Part shown: piece after piece, positions 23,667-32,714 of the stretch
Numbering within the stretch: position 1 is the first letter of the stretch
How the letters are laid out: each line of letters begins with the position of its first letter
Assembly (NCBI GenBank): GCA_002699125.1
Contig: PABI01000135.1
Location: 53,573 to 117,572, forward strand
Source: Anaerolineaceae bacterium
Lineage (GTDB): Bacteria; Chloroflexota; Anaerolineae; Promineifilales; Promineifilaceae
Reading direction: 5' to 3'
DNA: 64,000 nt
Made by a program: the position numbers and the translations under genes
Notes under the pieces: model-generated
Databases searched by the model: none
What the model was told of the DNA's origin: nothing
Seen by the model: the letters and a program-made list of their open reading frames with translations, nothing else

Positions 23667-25982
23667 ATGACAATAGCCTGGACTTACACTCCGTACACCA
23701 TTCCCTTATTTATTGCTGCTGCCGTCTCCGGCATTTTATTTCCTTCTGCCTGGCATAGAAGAGATGCTGTTGGAGCCAAGGCATTTGCCTGGTTTGCCGG
23801 GCTGGCCGCTCTGTGGTGTTTGGGGTATGCACTGGAAATTGGCGCCACAACGCTGCCCGCCAAGCTGTTTTGGGTAAAGATTCAATACATCGGCATCGTC
23901 AATGTGTCGTCCGTTTTTATTGTATTCTGTCTGCAATATACGCGGCGCTGGCGCCTGCCCAACAAATACCTGGCTGTCTTTTTTGTTATTCCCTGGCTAA
24001 TCCTACTGACCGTTTGGCTGGAGCCAGGGTTGGGCATTTTCTACCGCAGCGTGGCTTTAGACACCAACGCCCCCTTTCTCGATCTAGACCTGGATTACGG
24101 CCCTCTCTTTTGGACACTGATTTTTTACTCGTATGCCATGCTGCTGGCCGGCTCTTATTTGCTGCTGAGCCTGGGGCATAAACTGCGCAATCCCTACCGC
24201 CGCCAAACATACGGGCTGGTGTTAGCCACTATTTTCCCCTGGTTGGGCAATGGCCTGTACGTTACCGGCCTCACGCCCTTTCCCTATTTAGATTTAACAC
24301 CCATTGGCTTTGCGGCAACGGCCGTATTCCTGGCCTGGGGTTTGCGCCGTCTGAGTTTGCTGGACGTGGCCCCCTTTGCCCGCGAGATCGTGCTGGAAAA
24401 CATGTCCAACGCCATGCTGGTATGGAATCAGCAGCATCGCCTGCTCGATTTTAACCCGGCGGCGGTTCGTTTGTTTAACCACGCTCAGCCGCTTGAAATA
24501 GGCATGTTGGCCGAAGATGTGTTGCAGGGTCCCTTTGCCGCAGTGCTGCCCCTGTACAAATTACATGATGTTGAGCAAGAGATTGCTCTGCCTCTGGCCG
24601 CCACCTCTACCTTTTTTGAGGTAACCGTTTCCCCTTTGCTGGATCAACGTGGTGAAGCGAGCGGCCGTTTGCTCATTTTGCACGACATTACAGACTCGCG
24701 TAAAGCGGCTCAGGAATTGGCCAACCAGAAGCAGCTCTTTGAAACGCTGGTGGAGATCGCCCGCGTGGTAACACAAACACCGGACCTGAAAGAAACGCTG
24801 CAAAGCACATTGAACATTGCGGTCGATACGACCGCCGCCGACCGGGGCAGTCTCTTTTTGTTCGATGAAGCACAAAAGATCACGCACAGCGTACTATCCT
24901 GGCCCAATTTGGAAACAGCCCAGCAAAACAAGGTGGAAACGGCCGTTTTCAAAGAAGGTCTGGCCGGTTGGGTGCTGCAGCACAAAAAACCGGCCCTCAT
25001 TCATGACACCGCCCAGGATGACCGCTGGCTGCAATTAGAGAGACAGCCCTACATGGCCGGATCCGTTCTGGCGGTGCCCGTGCTTAGAAAAGAAAATATC
25101 CTCGGTATCCTCACGCTCACCCACCCTGAAACCTATCACTTTACCGAAGACAAGCTAAAGCTGATGCAGCTGGCCGCTGACCAAATTTCCCGAGCTTTAA
25201 CCAATGCTCAAATGTACGCAGCAGAACAACGGCTGGTGGCGGAGCTTTCTGCAGCAAAAGAGCAGGCAGAAGCAGCAAACCGATCTAAAAGCGTCTTCCT
25301 GGCCAACATGAGCCACGAACTGCGCACGCCGCTCACAGCCATTATTGGCTACAACGAACTGCTGCAAGAAATTTTGGAAGAGCGCGAAACCGGTTCTGAA
25401 CTACTCCCCTATTTGGATAAAGCAGAAACGGCCGCTTACCAACTCCTCTCCATCATCAGCGAAATCCTGGATATGTCCAAGATTGAAGCAGGCAAAGTGA
25501 TCTTGCGTATCGCTGAGATTTCTATAGCAGACGTGCTGCACAACGTCAAAAACGTGGTGCAGCCCTTGATGATTCCTAACAACAATGTGCTAACCATCAA
25601 TTACCTGCCGGGCATGGGCACCATGCACACCGATCCCACGTTGCTAAACCAGGTATTGGTTAACTTGCTGGGCAACGCTGCCAAATTTACTGAGGCAGGC
25701 AAGGTGGACCTCACCGTGTCGTCCGACGCTGACTATATAACCTTTGCCGTGTCTGACACCGGCATCGGCTTAACCGACGACCAAATCAAAGAGCTGTTCC
25801 AACCGTTTACCCAGGGAGATTCTTCTTTGTCCCGCAAGTTTGGTGGTACGGGATTAGGCTTATCCATCAGCCGGCACTATTGTCGGATGCTGGGTGGCGA
25901 TATTACCGTTCAGAGCAAATTGGGCCGAGGTTCCACGTTCACCGTTTGCCTGCCCAGACAAGCACAAGGCGTAACCGAATGA
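23667..25982 (+). CDS. 7TM-sensor histidine kinase with PAS and GAF domains (tandem copy 1)
   Basis: 771 aa. N-terminal seven-TM region (residues about 1-225, starting TWTYTPYTIPLF-like, of the His-kinase 7TM type), then PAS (about 240-345), GAF (about 360-520), HisKA (MSHELRTPLTAIIGY, His near 550) and HATPase (GGTGLGLSIS). The GAF domain is absent from the two following copies. The stop overlaps the start of the next kinase (ATGA). The 7TM region suggests a small membrane-associated ligand, identity unknown. No strong ribosome site precedes the ATG. Confidence 0.9.
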   Translation: MTIAWTYTPYTIPLFIAAAVSGILFPSAWHRRDAVGAKAFAWFAGLAALWCLGYALEIGATTLPAKLFWVKIQYIGIVNVSSVFIVFCLQYTRRWRLPNKYLAVFFVIPWLILLTVWLEPGLGIFYRSVALDTNAPFLDLDLDYGPLFWTLIFYSYAMLLAGSYLLLSLGHKLRNPYRRQTYGLVLATIFPWLGNGLYVTGLTPFPYLDLTPIGFAATAVFLAWGLRRLSLLDVAPFAREIVLENMSNAMLVWNQQHRLLDFNPAAVRLFNHAQPLEIGMLAEDVLQGPFAAVLPLYKLHDVEQEIALPLAATSTFFEVTVSPLLDQRGEASGRLLILHDITDSRKAAQELANQKQLFETLVEIARVVTQTPDLKETLQSTLNIAVDTTAADRGSLFLFDEAQKITHSVLSWPNLETAQQNKVETAVFKEGLAGWVLQHKKPALIHDTAQDDRWLQLERQPYMAGSVLAVPVLRKENILGILTLTHPETYHFTEDKLKLMQLAADQISRALTNAQMYAAEQRLVAELSAAKEQAEAANRSKSVFLANMSHELRTPLTAIIGYNELLQEILEERETGSELLPYLDKAETAAYQLLSIISEILDMSKIEAGKVILRIAEISIADVLHNVKNVVQPLMIPNNNVLTINYLPGMGTMHTDPTLLNQVLVNLLGNAAKFTEAGKVDLTVSSDADYITFAVSDTGIGLTDDQIKELFQPFTQGDSSLSRKFGGTGLGLSISRHYCRMLGGDITVQSKLGRGSTFTVCLPRQAQGVTE

Positions 25983-27775
25983 AATTTACGCCGATTATTT
26001 TACCGGTGCTTATTGCCTCGCTCATCGCCATCTTTTTGCTGGCTTACACCTGGCAGCGGCGCACGATGCGTGGAGCACGTCCGCTGCTTCCTTTGCTGCT
26101 GGGCATTGTTATCTGGTTGGTGGGCAGCACCGTTGAAGGGCTGTTTTTCAACTACGAATCGCGCCTGTTTTGGAGCAATGTGCAGTACATTGGCATTGTC
26201 ATCGTGCCTACAGCCTGGTTGGTGTTCAGCCTCTATTTCACCGACCGGGCCGCCATCCTGACAGGCCGAAACATCGCGCTGCTGTCTCTCATGCCGCTGG
26301 CTACGCTTATTTTGGTGTGGACCAGCCCCTGGCAGCAGTTTTTCCGCATCAGCCTGGTGCTGAACACCGCGGAAGCATATCCCTTTTGGGAATGGGTGCC
26401 CGGCCCCGGTTGGATAATGCACACTATTTATTCCTACCTGCTGCTAATAAGTGGGGTCATCATCCTGGCGCAAGCTTACCGGCAAAGCGCCCGCCTGCAC
26501 CGGCGACAGATTGGCGTGATGCTGATTGGTGCAATTGTCCCCTGGATTGCCAATATATTTTCTGTAATTGTGCGCAGCCCGATTGATTACACGCCCATCG
26601 CTTTTCTTATTACCGGTACGGCCGTTGCCTGGGGCATATTTAAAGTTGGCCTGGTAGAAATTACGCCCATCATTCGCAAGCGGGTTATTGATGAAATGCA
26701 GGAAGGCATGCTGGTTTTAGACGAGCAAAACCGTATTCTGGAAGCCAATCCGGCTGTCTTGCATATGATGGATGTTCAGGACGATGTACTGGGCAAACCG
26801 ATTGCCGAAGTGATGGCCCGCTGGCCAGAGCTGTTGGTGCAGTTCCAGGATGAAGTTCATGCCCAGGCTGAAATTAGCCTGCCAATGGCAGGGCAAGAAA
26901 CACGCTATTTTCAAATCTCCTTGTCGCCTTTACACAACAGAAAAGGGCAGCAAACGGGCCAGCTGATCATGGCCCATGAGATCACGCAGCAAAAGCAAAC
27001 AGAAATTTCCCTGACAAAAGCCAAAGAAGCGGCCGAAGCGGCTAACCGGGCTAAAAGCACTTTCCTGGCCACAATGAGCCATGAACTGCGCACCCCGCTG
27101 GCGGCGATTATTGGCTACAGCGAACTTATCCAAGAAAAAAGCGAACTATGGGGCTACGAAAAAATCATCCCTCAATTGGGCCAAATTGGAGCGGCGGCCC
27201 ATAGTCTAAATGGATTAATTGGCAACATTTTGGATTTGTCCAAAATTGAAGCCGAACGCATGGATGTGGTTTGCAGCCAGTTTTGCGTGGCCACGATGAT
27301 TCAAGAGGTTATTGCCAACATTCAACCGCAAGTCGATAAAAACGGAGATAAATTATTGCTGGAGCTGGCCGATGATTTGGGTGAGATGAATACGGACCAG
27401 ACCAAGGTGCGCCAGATTTTGCTGAATTTGTTGGGCAATGCCACCAAGTTTACGCATGAAGGGACAATTACTTTAACGGCCGTTCGCCAAACCACCTCAA
27501 ATACCATCCTATTTACGGTTAAGGATAGTGGTGAAGGCATTCCCAACGAGATGATGGCCCAAATATTCCAGCCGTTTGTGCAGGCAGATTCGTCCTTTAC
27601 CCGGGTTCACGGCGGCAGCGGACTGGGCTTGGCCATTAGCAGCCGTTTTTGCCAGATGCTGGGCGGCACGATAGCAGTAGAAAGCAAGCTGGGCGAAGGC
27701 ACTACTTTCTTTGTGACATTGCCAGTGATTTTGCCCACGCAAGAAACGGCCGTTGCCCAAGGTGAACCGTCATGA
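25979..27775 (+). CDS. 7TM-sensor histidine kinase (tandem copy 2)
   Basis: 598 aa with the same layout as copy 1 minus GAF: seven TM helices (about 1-225), PAS (about 240-350), HisKA (MSHELRTPLAAIIGY, His near 368) and HATPase (GGSGLGLAIS). I use the ATG at 25979, which overlaps the upstream stop by 4 bp; the longer frame from 25880 lies inside the upstream HATPase and lacks sense. The end overlaps copy 3 in the same way. Strong paralogy with both neighbours indicates tandem gene duplication. Confidence 0.9.
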   Translation: MKFTPIILPVLIASLIAIFLLAYTWQRRTMRGARPLLPLLLGIVIWLVGSTVEGLFFNYESRLFWSNVQYIGIVIVPTAWLVFSLYFTDRAAILTGRNIALLSLMPLATLILVWTSPWQQFFRISLVLNTAEAYPFWEWVPGPGWIMHTIYSYLLLISGVIILAQAYRQSARLHRRQIGVMLIGAIVPWIANIFSVIVRSPIDYTPIAFLITGTAVAWGIFKVGLVEITPIIRKRVIDEMQEGMLVLDEQNRILEANPAVLHMMDVQDDVLGKPIAEVMARWPELLVQFQDEVHAQAEISLPMAGQETRYFQISLSPLHNRKGQQTGQLIMAHEITQQKQTEISLTKAKEAAEAANRAKSTFLATMSHELRTPLAAIIGYSELIQEKSELWGYEKIIPQLGQIGAAAHSLNGLIGNILDLSKIEAERMDVVCSQFCVATMIQEVIANIQPQVDKNGDKLLLELADDLGEMNTDQTKVRQILLNLLGNATKFTHEGTITLTAVRQTTSNTILFTVKDSGEGIPNEMMAQIFQPFVQADSSFTRVHGGSGLGLAISSRFCQMLGGTIAVESKLGEGTTFFVTLPVILPTQETAVAQGEPS

Positions 27776-29598
27776 CCTGGCAATACACACCTTACATCAT
27801 CCCCGTCTTCATCTCATCGCTCGTTTCCCTAGCGGTGGCCGTGCTGGCCTGGCGGCGACGTCACGTTCCGGGAGCCACGCCGCTTGTGCTGATGATGCTC
27901 AGCATTAGCGAATGGCTGCTGTTTTATATTCTGGAAATTGGCAGTACAACCCTGGCGAGCAACCTATTTTGGGCCAATTTGGCCTACATCGGCATTGTGG
28001 CAGCGCCGGTAGCCTGGCTGTTCTTCTCGCTGGAGTACACCAATCCCAGCAAGAAGATCACCTGGCGTACGGCCGTTCCTTTCCTCATCGAACCGGCCAT
28101 TATTCTGCTGAGCATGTGGACGGATCCGTTTCATCACCTTTTCCGCCAGGAGGTTATGCTGAACACGTCTGGCCCCTTTGCCTACCTGGCGATTGTGCGC
28201 GGGCCACTCTTTTGGGTTCATGTCGCCTACTCTTACGGCGTTCTGCTGTACGGCACCTATTTGTTAATCCGCGCTTATATGCACACAAGCAGCCTGTATC
28301 GTGCCCAAATTGGTGTTTCTGTTTTGGGTGCCTTTATCCCCTGGATTGTCAACATCCTGTACATTTCACCACTAGCCACCCTGTTTACGATTGATCCCAC
28401 CCCAATGGCGTTTACAGCGACGGGCCTGATGTTTGCCTGGGGCATCTTTGGCTACCGCTTGATTGACATCGCCCCGGTGGCCCGCAATTGGCTGGTTGAG
28501 CAAATGGACGATGGCATGTTTGTCGTCGATAACCTGTATCGTGTGGTGGATGTCAATGCTGCCGCCAAAACGTTGCTGCGAAAACCTACCAACCAGATTA
28601 TTGGCCTGCCTATTGAAGACGTATTTGAGGAATGGTCAGACCTGGTAATTAAGTACCGAGACGTAGAACGGGCCAATACAGACGTTTTTTTCAGCCGAAA
28701 CGGGCAAATACGTCATTTTAACTTAAGCATCTCACCACTTTATGATGATCAGCAGCAGCTAAACGGCCGTCTCCTCATGCTGCATGAAACCACGGAGCAA
28801 CGCAAAGTAGAAGCCACCCTGCGCGAGGCCAAAGATGCTGCCGAAGCGGCCAACCGGGCCAAGAGCACCTTCCTGGCCAACATGAGCCATGAATTACGTA
28901 CGCCGCTCACCGCTATCATCGGCTACAGTGAACTGCTGCAAGAACAAACGGCCTCTCTGGACAACCAAAATATTCCTGACCGTCTGCAAAAAATTAACGT
29001 TTCGGCCGATCACCTGCTAAACATCATTAATGATTTGCTCGACCTTTCCAAAGTGGAAGCGGGCCAAATGAAGCTGAACCTGCATACCTTTACGGTTGCC
29101 TCTGTAATTGAAAGCGTGCAGGTCGTCATACAACCCACGCTGGAACAAAATAAAAACCAGTTATCCATTCACCTGGCCGAAGATATCGGCACAATGCAGG
29201 CCGACGAGGCCAAAGTGCGCCAAATATTGCTCAACATTCTGCACAATGCGGCCAAGTTTACAAACAACGGAAAAATCAGTTTGGACGCCCGTCTGAATCC
29301 GGCCGACGCTGGACAAATATTGTTCACTATTAAAGATTCTGGCATTGGCATGACGCAGCTGCAAGTTGAACAACTGTTTCGACCGTTTTTCCAGGCAGAT
29401 GTTTCAACCACGCGGCGCTATGGGGGCACAGGATTAGGGTTAGCCATTAGTTACCATTTATGTAAACTTATGCAGGGCGATATTACTGTACAGAGCCAGC
29501 CAAATAAAGGCTCTATCTTTACCGTCTGCCTGCCGATAGTTATCGGGGAAACAGCATCAAATAATCAGATGACCGAACCGGTTACCCTGGCTTCTTAG
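27772..29598 (+). CDS. 7TM-sensor histidine kinase (tandem copy 3)
   Basis: 608 aa: seven-TM N-terminal region (TWQYTPYIIPVF-like start, very like copy 1), PAS (about 240-350), HisKA (MSHELRTPLTAIIGY, His near 373) and HATPase (GGTGLGLAIS). Translation is coupled to copy 2 by ATGA. Its start resembles copy 1 more than copy 2, which hints at two rounds of duplication. A pair of single-domain receivers follows and is the likely phosphate acceptor. Confidence 0.9.
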   Translation: MTWQYTPYIIPVFISSLVSLAVAVLAWRRRHVPGATPLVLMMLSISEWLLFYILEIGSTTLASNLFWANLAYIGIVAAPVAWLFFSLEYTNPSKKITWRTAVPFLIEPAIILLSMWTDPFHHLFRQEVMLNTSGPFAYLAIVRGPLFWVHVAYSYGVLLYGTYLLIRAYMHTSSLYRAQIGVSVLGAFIPWIVNILYISPLATLFTIDPTPMAFTATGLMFAWGIFGYRLIDIAPVARNWLVEQMDDGMFVVDNLYRVVDVNAAAKTLLRKPTNQIIGLPIEDVFEEWSDLVIKYRDVERANTDVFFSRNGQIRHFNLSISPLYDDQQQLNGRLLMLHETTEQRKVEATLREAKDAAEAANRAKSTFLANMSHELRTPLTAIIGYSELLQEQTASLDNQNIPDRLQKINVSADHLLNIINDLLDLSKVEAGQMKLNLHTFTVASVIESVQVVIQPTLEQNKNQLSIHLAEDIGTMQADEAKVRQILLNILHNAAKFTNNGKISLDARLNPADAGQILFTIKDSGIGMTQLQVEQLFRPFFQADVSTTRRYGGTGLGLAISYHLCKLMQGDITVQSQPNKGSIFTVCLPIVIGETASNNQMTEPVTLAS

Positions 29599-29646
29599 AC
29601 GGGGAACGGCCGTTTCGCAATCGTTACTAGACAAAGAGACCAAATT

Positions 29647-30018
29647 ATGAGTAAAATACTGGTTGTTGAAGATAGTCCCATGATCCAGGAAATCCTGATA
29701 GAACGACTACTTCTACGTGATTACGAGGTTGTGGCGGCCAACAATGGACAGGAGGCTGTTGAGTTAGCCCAAAGAGAAAGGCCCGATCTCATTTTGATGG
29801 ATATCAGTTTGCCAGTTATGGATGGTTGGGAAGCAACCCAGTGTATTAGAAACATTGACAACATAAAAGACACTCCAATTATTGCCTTAACAGCCCATGC
29901 GCTTATTGAGGATCGCAATAAGAGTTTGGAGCTTGGCTGCAATGATTTTGAAACAAAACCGATTAACTTCTCCCAATTGGTTTTGAAAATGGAGTCATTG
30001 CTGAGCAAACACGAGTAG
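29647..30018 (+). CDS. Stand-alone response-regulator receiver 1
   Basis: 123-aa CheY-like receiver with all key residues: acidic pair in VVEDSP, phospho-Asp in LILMDISLP (near 53), Thr/Ala switch region IALTAHA and Lys in TKPIN. No output domain. It follows the third kinase by 48 bp. As in DivK-type phosphorelays it probably shuttles phosphate between the hybrid kinase and other proteins. Confidence 0.92.
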   Translation: MSKILVVEDSPMIQEILIERLLLRDYEVVAANNGQEAVELAQRERPDLILMDISLPVMDGWEATQCIRNIDNIKDTPIIALTAHALIEDRNKSLELGCNDFETKPINFSQLVLKMESLLSKHE

Positions 30019-30037
30019 CAGGTAAAAAGGCGACATC

Positions 30038-30412
30038 ATGGAAAAGCCACAGGCTTTAATTATTGACGATGATGAAATGTTGGCCACATTCTTCGCTTCG
30101 GCATTTGAAGACGCTGACTATGAAGTTTGCACAGTACACGACGGCCAGAAAGCATTAAGTTATCTGAATGATCATGTGCCCAATGTGGTGGTGCTCGATT
30201 TACAGCTACCTCATGTATCGGGCGAGCAATTACTGTCGTACATACGCGAAGATGTCCGTTTTAAAGATACCTGGGTATTTGTCGCCAGCATTGAAGGCAC
30301 GCGGGTGAGCTATTTACATGAACAGGCAGATATTGTGCTCACCAAACCAGTTGCTTACCAACAAGTGGTGCAGCTAGCAGAACGGGTACATCCTAAAGTA
30401 CAGTCAGCTTAA
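30038..30412 (+). CDS. Stand-alone response-regulator receiver 2
   Basis: 124-aa receiver: IIDDDE, phospho-Asp in VVVLDLQLP and Lys in LTKPV are all present. The switch region reads VFVASIEGT (Ser in place of the usual Thr). It lies 19 bp after receiver 1 with AAAAGG before the ATG. It diverges clearly from receiver 1, so the two probably answer different kinases or partners. No output domain. Confidence 0.9.
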   Translation: MEKPQALIIDDDEMLATFFASAFEDADYEVCTVHDGQKALSYLNDHVPNVVVLDLQLPHVSGEQLLSYIREDVRFKDTWVFVASIEGTRVSYLHEQADIVLTKPVAYQQVVQLAERVHPKVQSA

Positions 30413-30539
30413 TTCCAGCTGTATTCTCGGCCAGTCCATTCTTTTTCTTCATCTACAAACAATCTCATCTTTTTATTAAGCCACGCCAATCCACCCCCGC
30501 CTGGTTTCGCCTGACGTGCCATTTTGCAACTTCCTGGGG

Positions 30540-30545
30540 TACAAT
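30540..30545 (+). promoter_or_regulatory. TACAAT -10 box, possibly leaderless start
   Basis: TACAAT ends 7 bp before the ATG at 30553, so a start site at the normal distance would fall on or beside the start codon, and no ribosome site is present. The -35 is weak. A leaderless mRNA is a reasonable but untested reading. Confidence 0.35.
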
Positions 30546-30552
30546 CTTGCCA

Positions 30553-32154
30553 ATGAGAAGGTTTGTACTCTGCAGGCGGTGGCTTCATACTTTTCTGTTT
30601 TTAGCGCTCCTTATTTTCTTAGCAGGCTGTGAGCGACCCGACCCAGAAACGGCCGTCTTCGTCACACCAGGCCAAACCCGCATTCCGCCACCAACACCCG
30701 CGCTCACGCCTTTCAGCGGTGGCGGCGCACCACCCCCCACCCCCGAGCAATCACCAGCGATTGCCATTGCCAAACCCACTTATTTTGGCACCCCCACGCC
30801 AGACCCGCCGCATGAAACGGCCGTTGTCGGCAACGGCGGCAGCAGCGAAGGTGGCACCACCACCCACACCGTCGGCGTCGGCGAGACGCTGGGCTACATT
30901 TCGCAGCTTTACGGCACAACGGTCGAACAGCTTTTAGAAATCAATCAGCTAGACAACAGCAATTTACTCATTGTGGGCCAGGCGCTGCTGGTGCCCACCA
31001 CCGCCAGCCAAGTGAGTCCAGATTTCAAAATTATTCCCGACAGTGAATTGGTTTACGGTCCGGCCGCTGCCGGCTTCGACGTGCGCCAGTTTGTAGAACT
31101 GTTCGACAGCTACCTGCTCAATTATGAAGAAATGGTGGAAAATCAACTGCTGGCCGGGCCGGAAATTGTGGCGCTGGTGGCCCAACGCTACAGCATCAAT
31201 CCACGATTGCTCCTGGCAGCCCTGGAATACCGCGCCAGGTGGATTACCCGGCCAACGGGAGTCATCGAGCAGTTTCCTATGGGCTACCGGGCCAGCAACC
31301 AGCCCGACCTGTACGAGCAGCTAAGCTGGGCGGCCAATGAGCTCAACTGGGGCTTTTACGGCCGTGCCGAAGGCGGTCTCAACACATTCACCATCACCGA
31401 TGGCACCCGGCTGGGTTATGCCCCCACCATCAACCACGGCACAGCTGCTGTGCAAAGATGGCTTAGCGCCCACGATGATGCCACCTACGCCACCTGGCAG
31501 CAAGAAGTTGGCCCCAATGGATTTTGGGACACCTACAACCAGCTGTTTGGCAATCCATTTGCCTACAGTGTCGATCCGCTGTGGCCGGCCGATTTGCGCC
31601 AACCGAGTCTCCAGCTCCCCTGGAGCAACGACGAAACGTGGTATTTCACCGGCGGGCCGCACGGCGGCTGGGCTGCTGGTTCCGCCTGGGCCGCGCTGGA
31701 CTTCGCCCCGCCCGCCGAACAGTTGGGCTGTGTCCAGTCAGAAAGCTGGGTCACAGCGATGGCTGACGGAATTGTGGTTCGCAGCGATTTTGGCGCAGTG
31801 GTGGTGGATTTAGATATGCCCAACCACCCGGCGGATGGCTTCGCCGGTTCGGGCTGGGCCATCACTTACATGCATCTGGAAACGCGGGACCGCATCCCCG
31901 TGGGCACGCCGGTGCAAACGGGCGACCGGTTGGGGCATCCCTCCTGTGAGGGTGGTTTCTCCAACGGCACCCATGTGCATGTGGCCCGAACGTATAACGG
32001 CCGTTGGGTTGCCGCCGATGGAGATGTGCCCTTCAACATGGCCGGCTGGATCTCGCAGGGGCTTGGCTCTGAGTACGACGGCCTGCTGCTGCGTGGCACC
32101 ATCAGCCGTGAGGCGTGCGTCTGCCGCGATGAGATTAATGCGATTGAACCGTGA
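30553..32154 (+). CDS. LysM-M23 peptidase lipoprotein
   Basis: 533 aa. Signal peptide with lipobox LAGC near residue 26 anchors it on the cell surface. A Pro/Thr-rich linker is followed by LysM (about 110-152; VGVGETLGYISQLYG), a middle domain of about 200 residues, and a C-terminal M23 LytM-type domain (about 370-520) with HPSCEGG and THVHVAR metal-site motifs. It probably cleaves peptidoglycan cross-bridges or activates amidases. The middle helical domain is typical of the Chloroflexota version. Start chosen at ATG 30553, not the upstream TTG. CVC near the C-terminus may form a disulfide. Confidence 0.85.
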   Translation: MRRFVLCRRWLHTFLFLALLIFLAGCERPDPETAVFVTPGQTRIPPPTPALTPFSGGGAPPPTPEQSPAIAIAKPTYFGTPTPDPPHETAVVGNGGSSEGGTTTHTVGVGETLGYISQLYGTTVEQLLEINQLDNSNLLIVGQALLVPTTASQVSPDFKIIPDSELVYGPAAAGFDVRQFVELFDSYLLNYEEMVENQLLAGPEIVALVAQRYSINPRLLLAALEYRARWITRPTGVIEQFPMGYRASNQPDLYEQLSWAANELNWGFYGRAEGGLNTFTITDGTRLGYAPTINHGTAAVQRWLSAHDDATYATWQQEVGPNGFWDTYNQLFGNPFAYSVDPLWPADLRQPSLQLPWSNDETWYFTGGPHGGWAAGSAWAALDFAPPAEQLGCVQSESWVTAMADGIVVRSDFGAVVVDLDMPNHPADGFAGSGWAITYMHLETRDRIPVGTPVQTGDRLGHPSCEGGFSNGTHVHVARTYNGRWVAADGDVPFNMAGWISQGLGSEYDGLLLRGTISREACVCRDEINAIEP

Positions 32155-32158
32155 GGCG

Positions 32159-32211
32159 AGTGAAAAGTAAATAGTGAAAAGCGAGCTACTTTTTACTTAT
32201 CACTTTTCACT
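32159..32211. terminator. Inverted repeat between convergent genes
   Basis: AGTGAAAAG (32159-32167) and CTTTTCACT (32203-32211) bracket an AT-rich segment with further GTGAAAAG/CTTTTTAC repeats. Lying between convergent stops, it can serve as a bidirectional terminator; its composition also fits the repeat arrays seen elsewhere in the window. Confidence 0.5.
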
Positions 32212-32221
32212 GGCCCTCTCA

Positions 32222-32569
32222 TCACCGTCGCATGAGCATTGGGCCTAACGACCGTCCCCCCACCAGGTGCAAATGCAAATGATACACTTCCTGGCCACCG
32301 TGATTGTTACAGTTAATGAGCAAACGATACCCATCTTCTGCAATGCCTTCCTGCGCCGCCAGCTTTTTAGCCACCAGCAGCATCCGGCCAGCCACCTGCT
32401 CATCATCCTCGGCCAGATCGTTTACCGTCGCAATTTCCTTGTTGGGCACAATTAAAATATGTGTTGGTGCCTGCGGATTAATGTCCCGAAACGCCGTCAC
32501 CAGATCATCCTGATACACAATATCTGCCGGCAGCTCCCCGGCAATAATTTTGGAAAAGATTGTTGTCAT
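32222..32569 (-). CDS. HIT-family nucleotide hydrolase
   Basis: 115 aa, HINT branch of the histidine triad superfamily. FSKIIAGELPADIVYQD at the N-terminus and the triad HLHLHLVGG (near 97-105) are diagnostic; the enzymes hydrolyse adenosine phosphoramidates. AGGAG lies directly upstream of the ATG. It is transcribed divergently from the PEP/pyruvate-binding gene. Confidence 0.95.
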   Translation of the reverse strand: MTTIFSKIIAGELPADIVYQDDLVTAFRDINPQAPTHILIVPNKEIATVNDLAEDDEQVAGRMLLVAKKLAAQEGIAEDGYRLLINCNNHGGQEVYHLHLHLVGGRSLGPMLMRR

Positions 32570-32604
32570 ATGAGTCTCCTTACTGTTTCCGTTTTACTCG
32601 CAAT

Positions 32605-32632
32605 CTGGCAACAAGGCAACCTGCGGTATAAT
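32605..32632 (+). promoter_or_regulatory. Sigma-70-type promoter for the PEP/pyruvate-binding gene
   Basis: CTGGCA (32605-32610; four of six) and a consensus TATAAT (32627-32632) at 16-bp spacing. The transcript would carry a leader of about 75 nt before the ATG at 32715. Confidence 0.55.
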
Positions 32633-32714
32633 TGCCCCGGCTCACAACAAGTAGCCTCCCGCTGGTTTGAAAAATTAATAGGAACTTGCGGCAGGTCTTT
32701 ATGGGAGAAACAAA

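Noticed and set aside
25880..25978. N-terminal extension of kinase copy 2
   Set aside because: It overlaps the upstream HATPase-coding region and adds no sensible signal; the ATGA overlap fits the tandem pattern.
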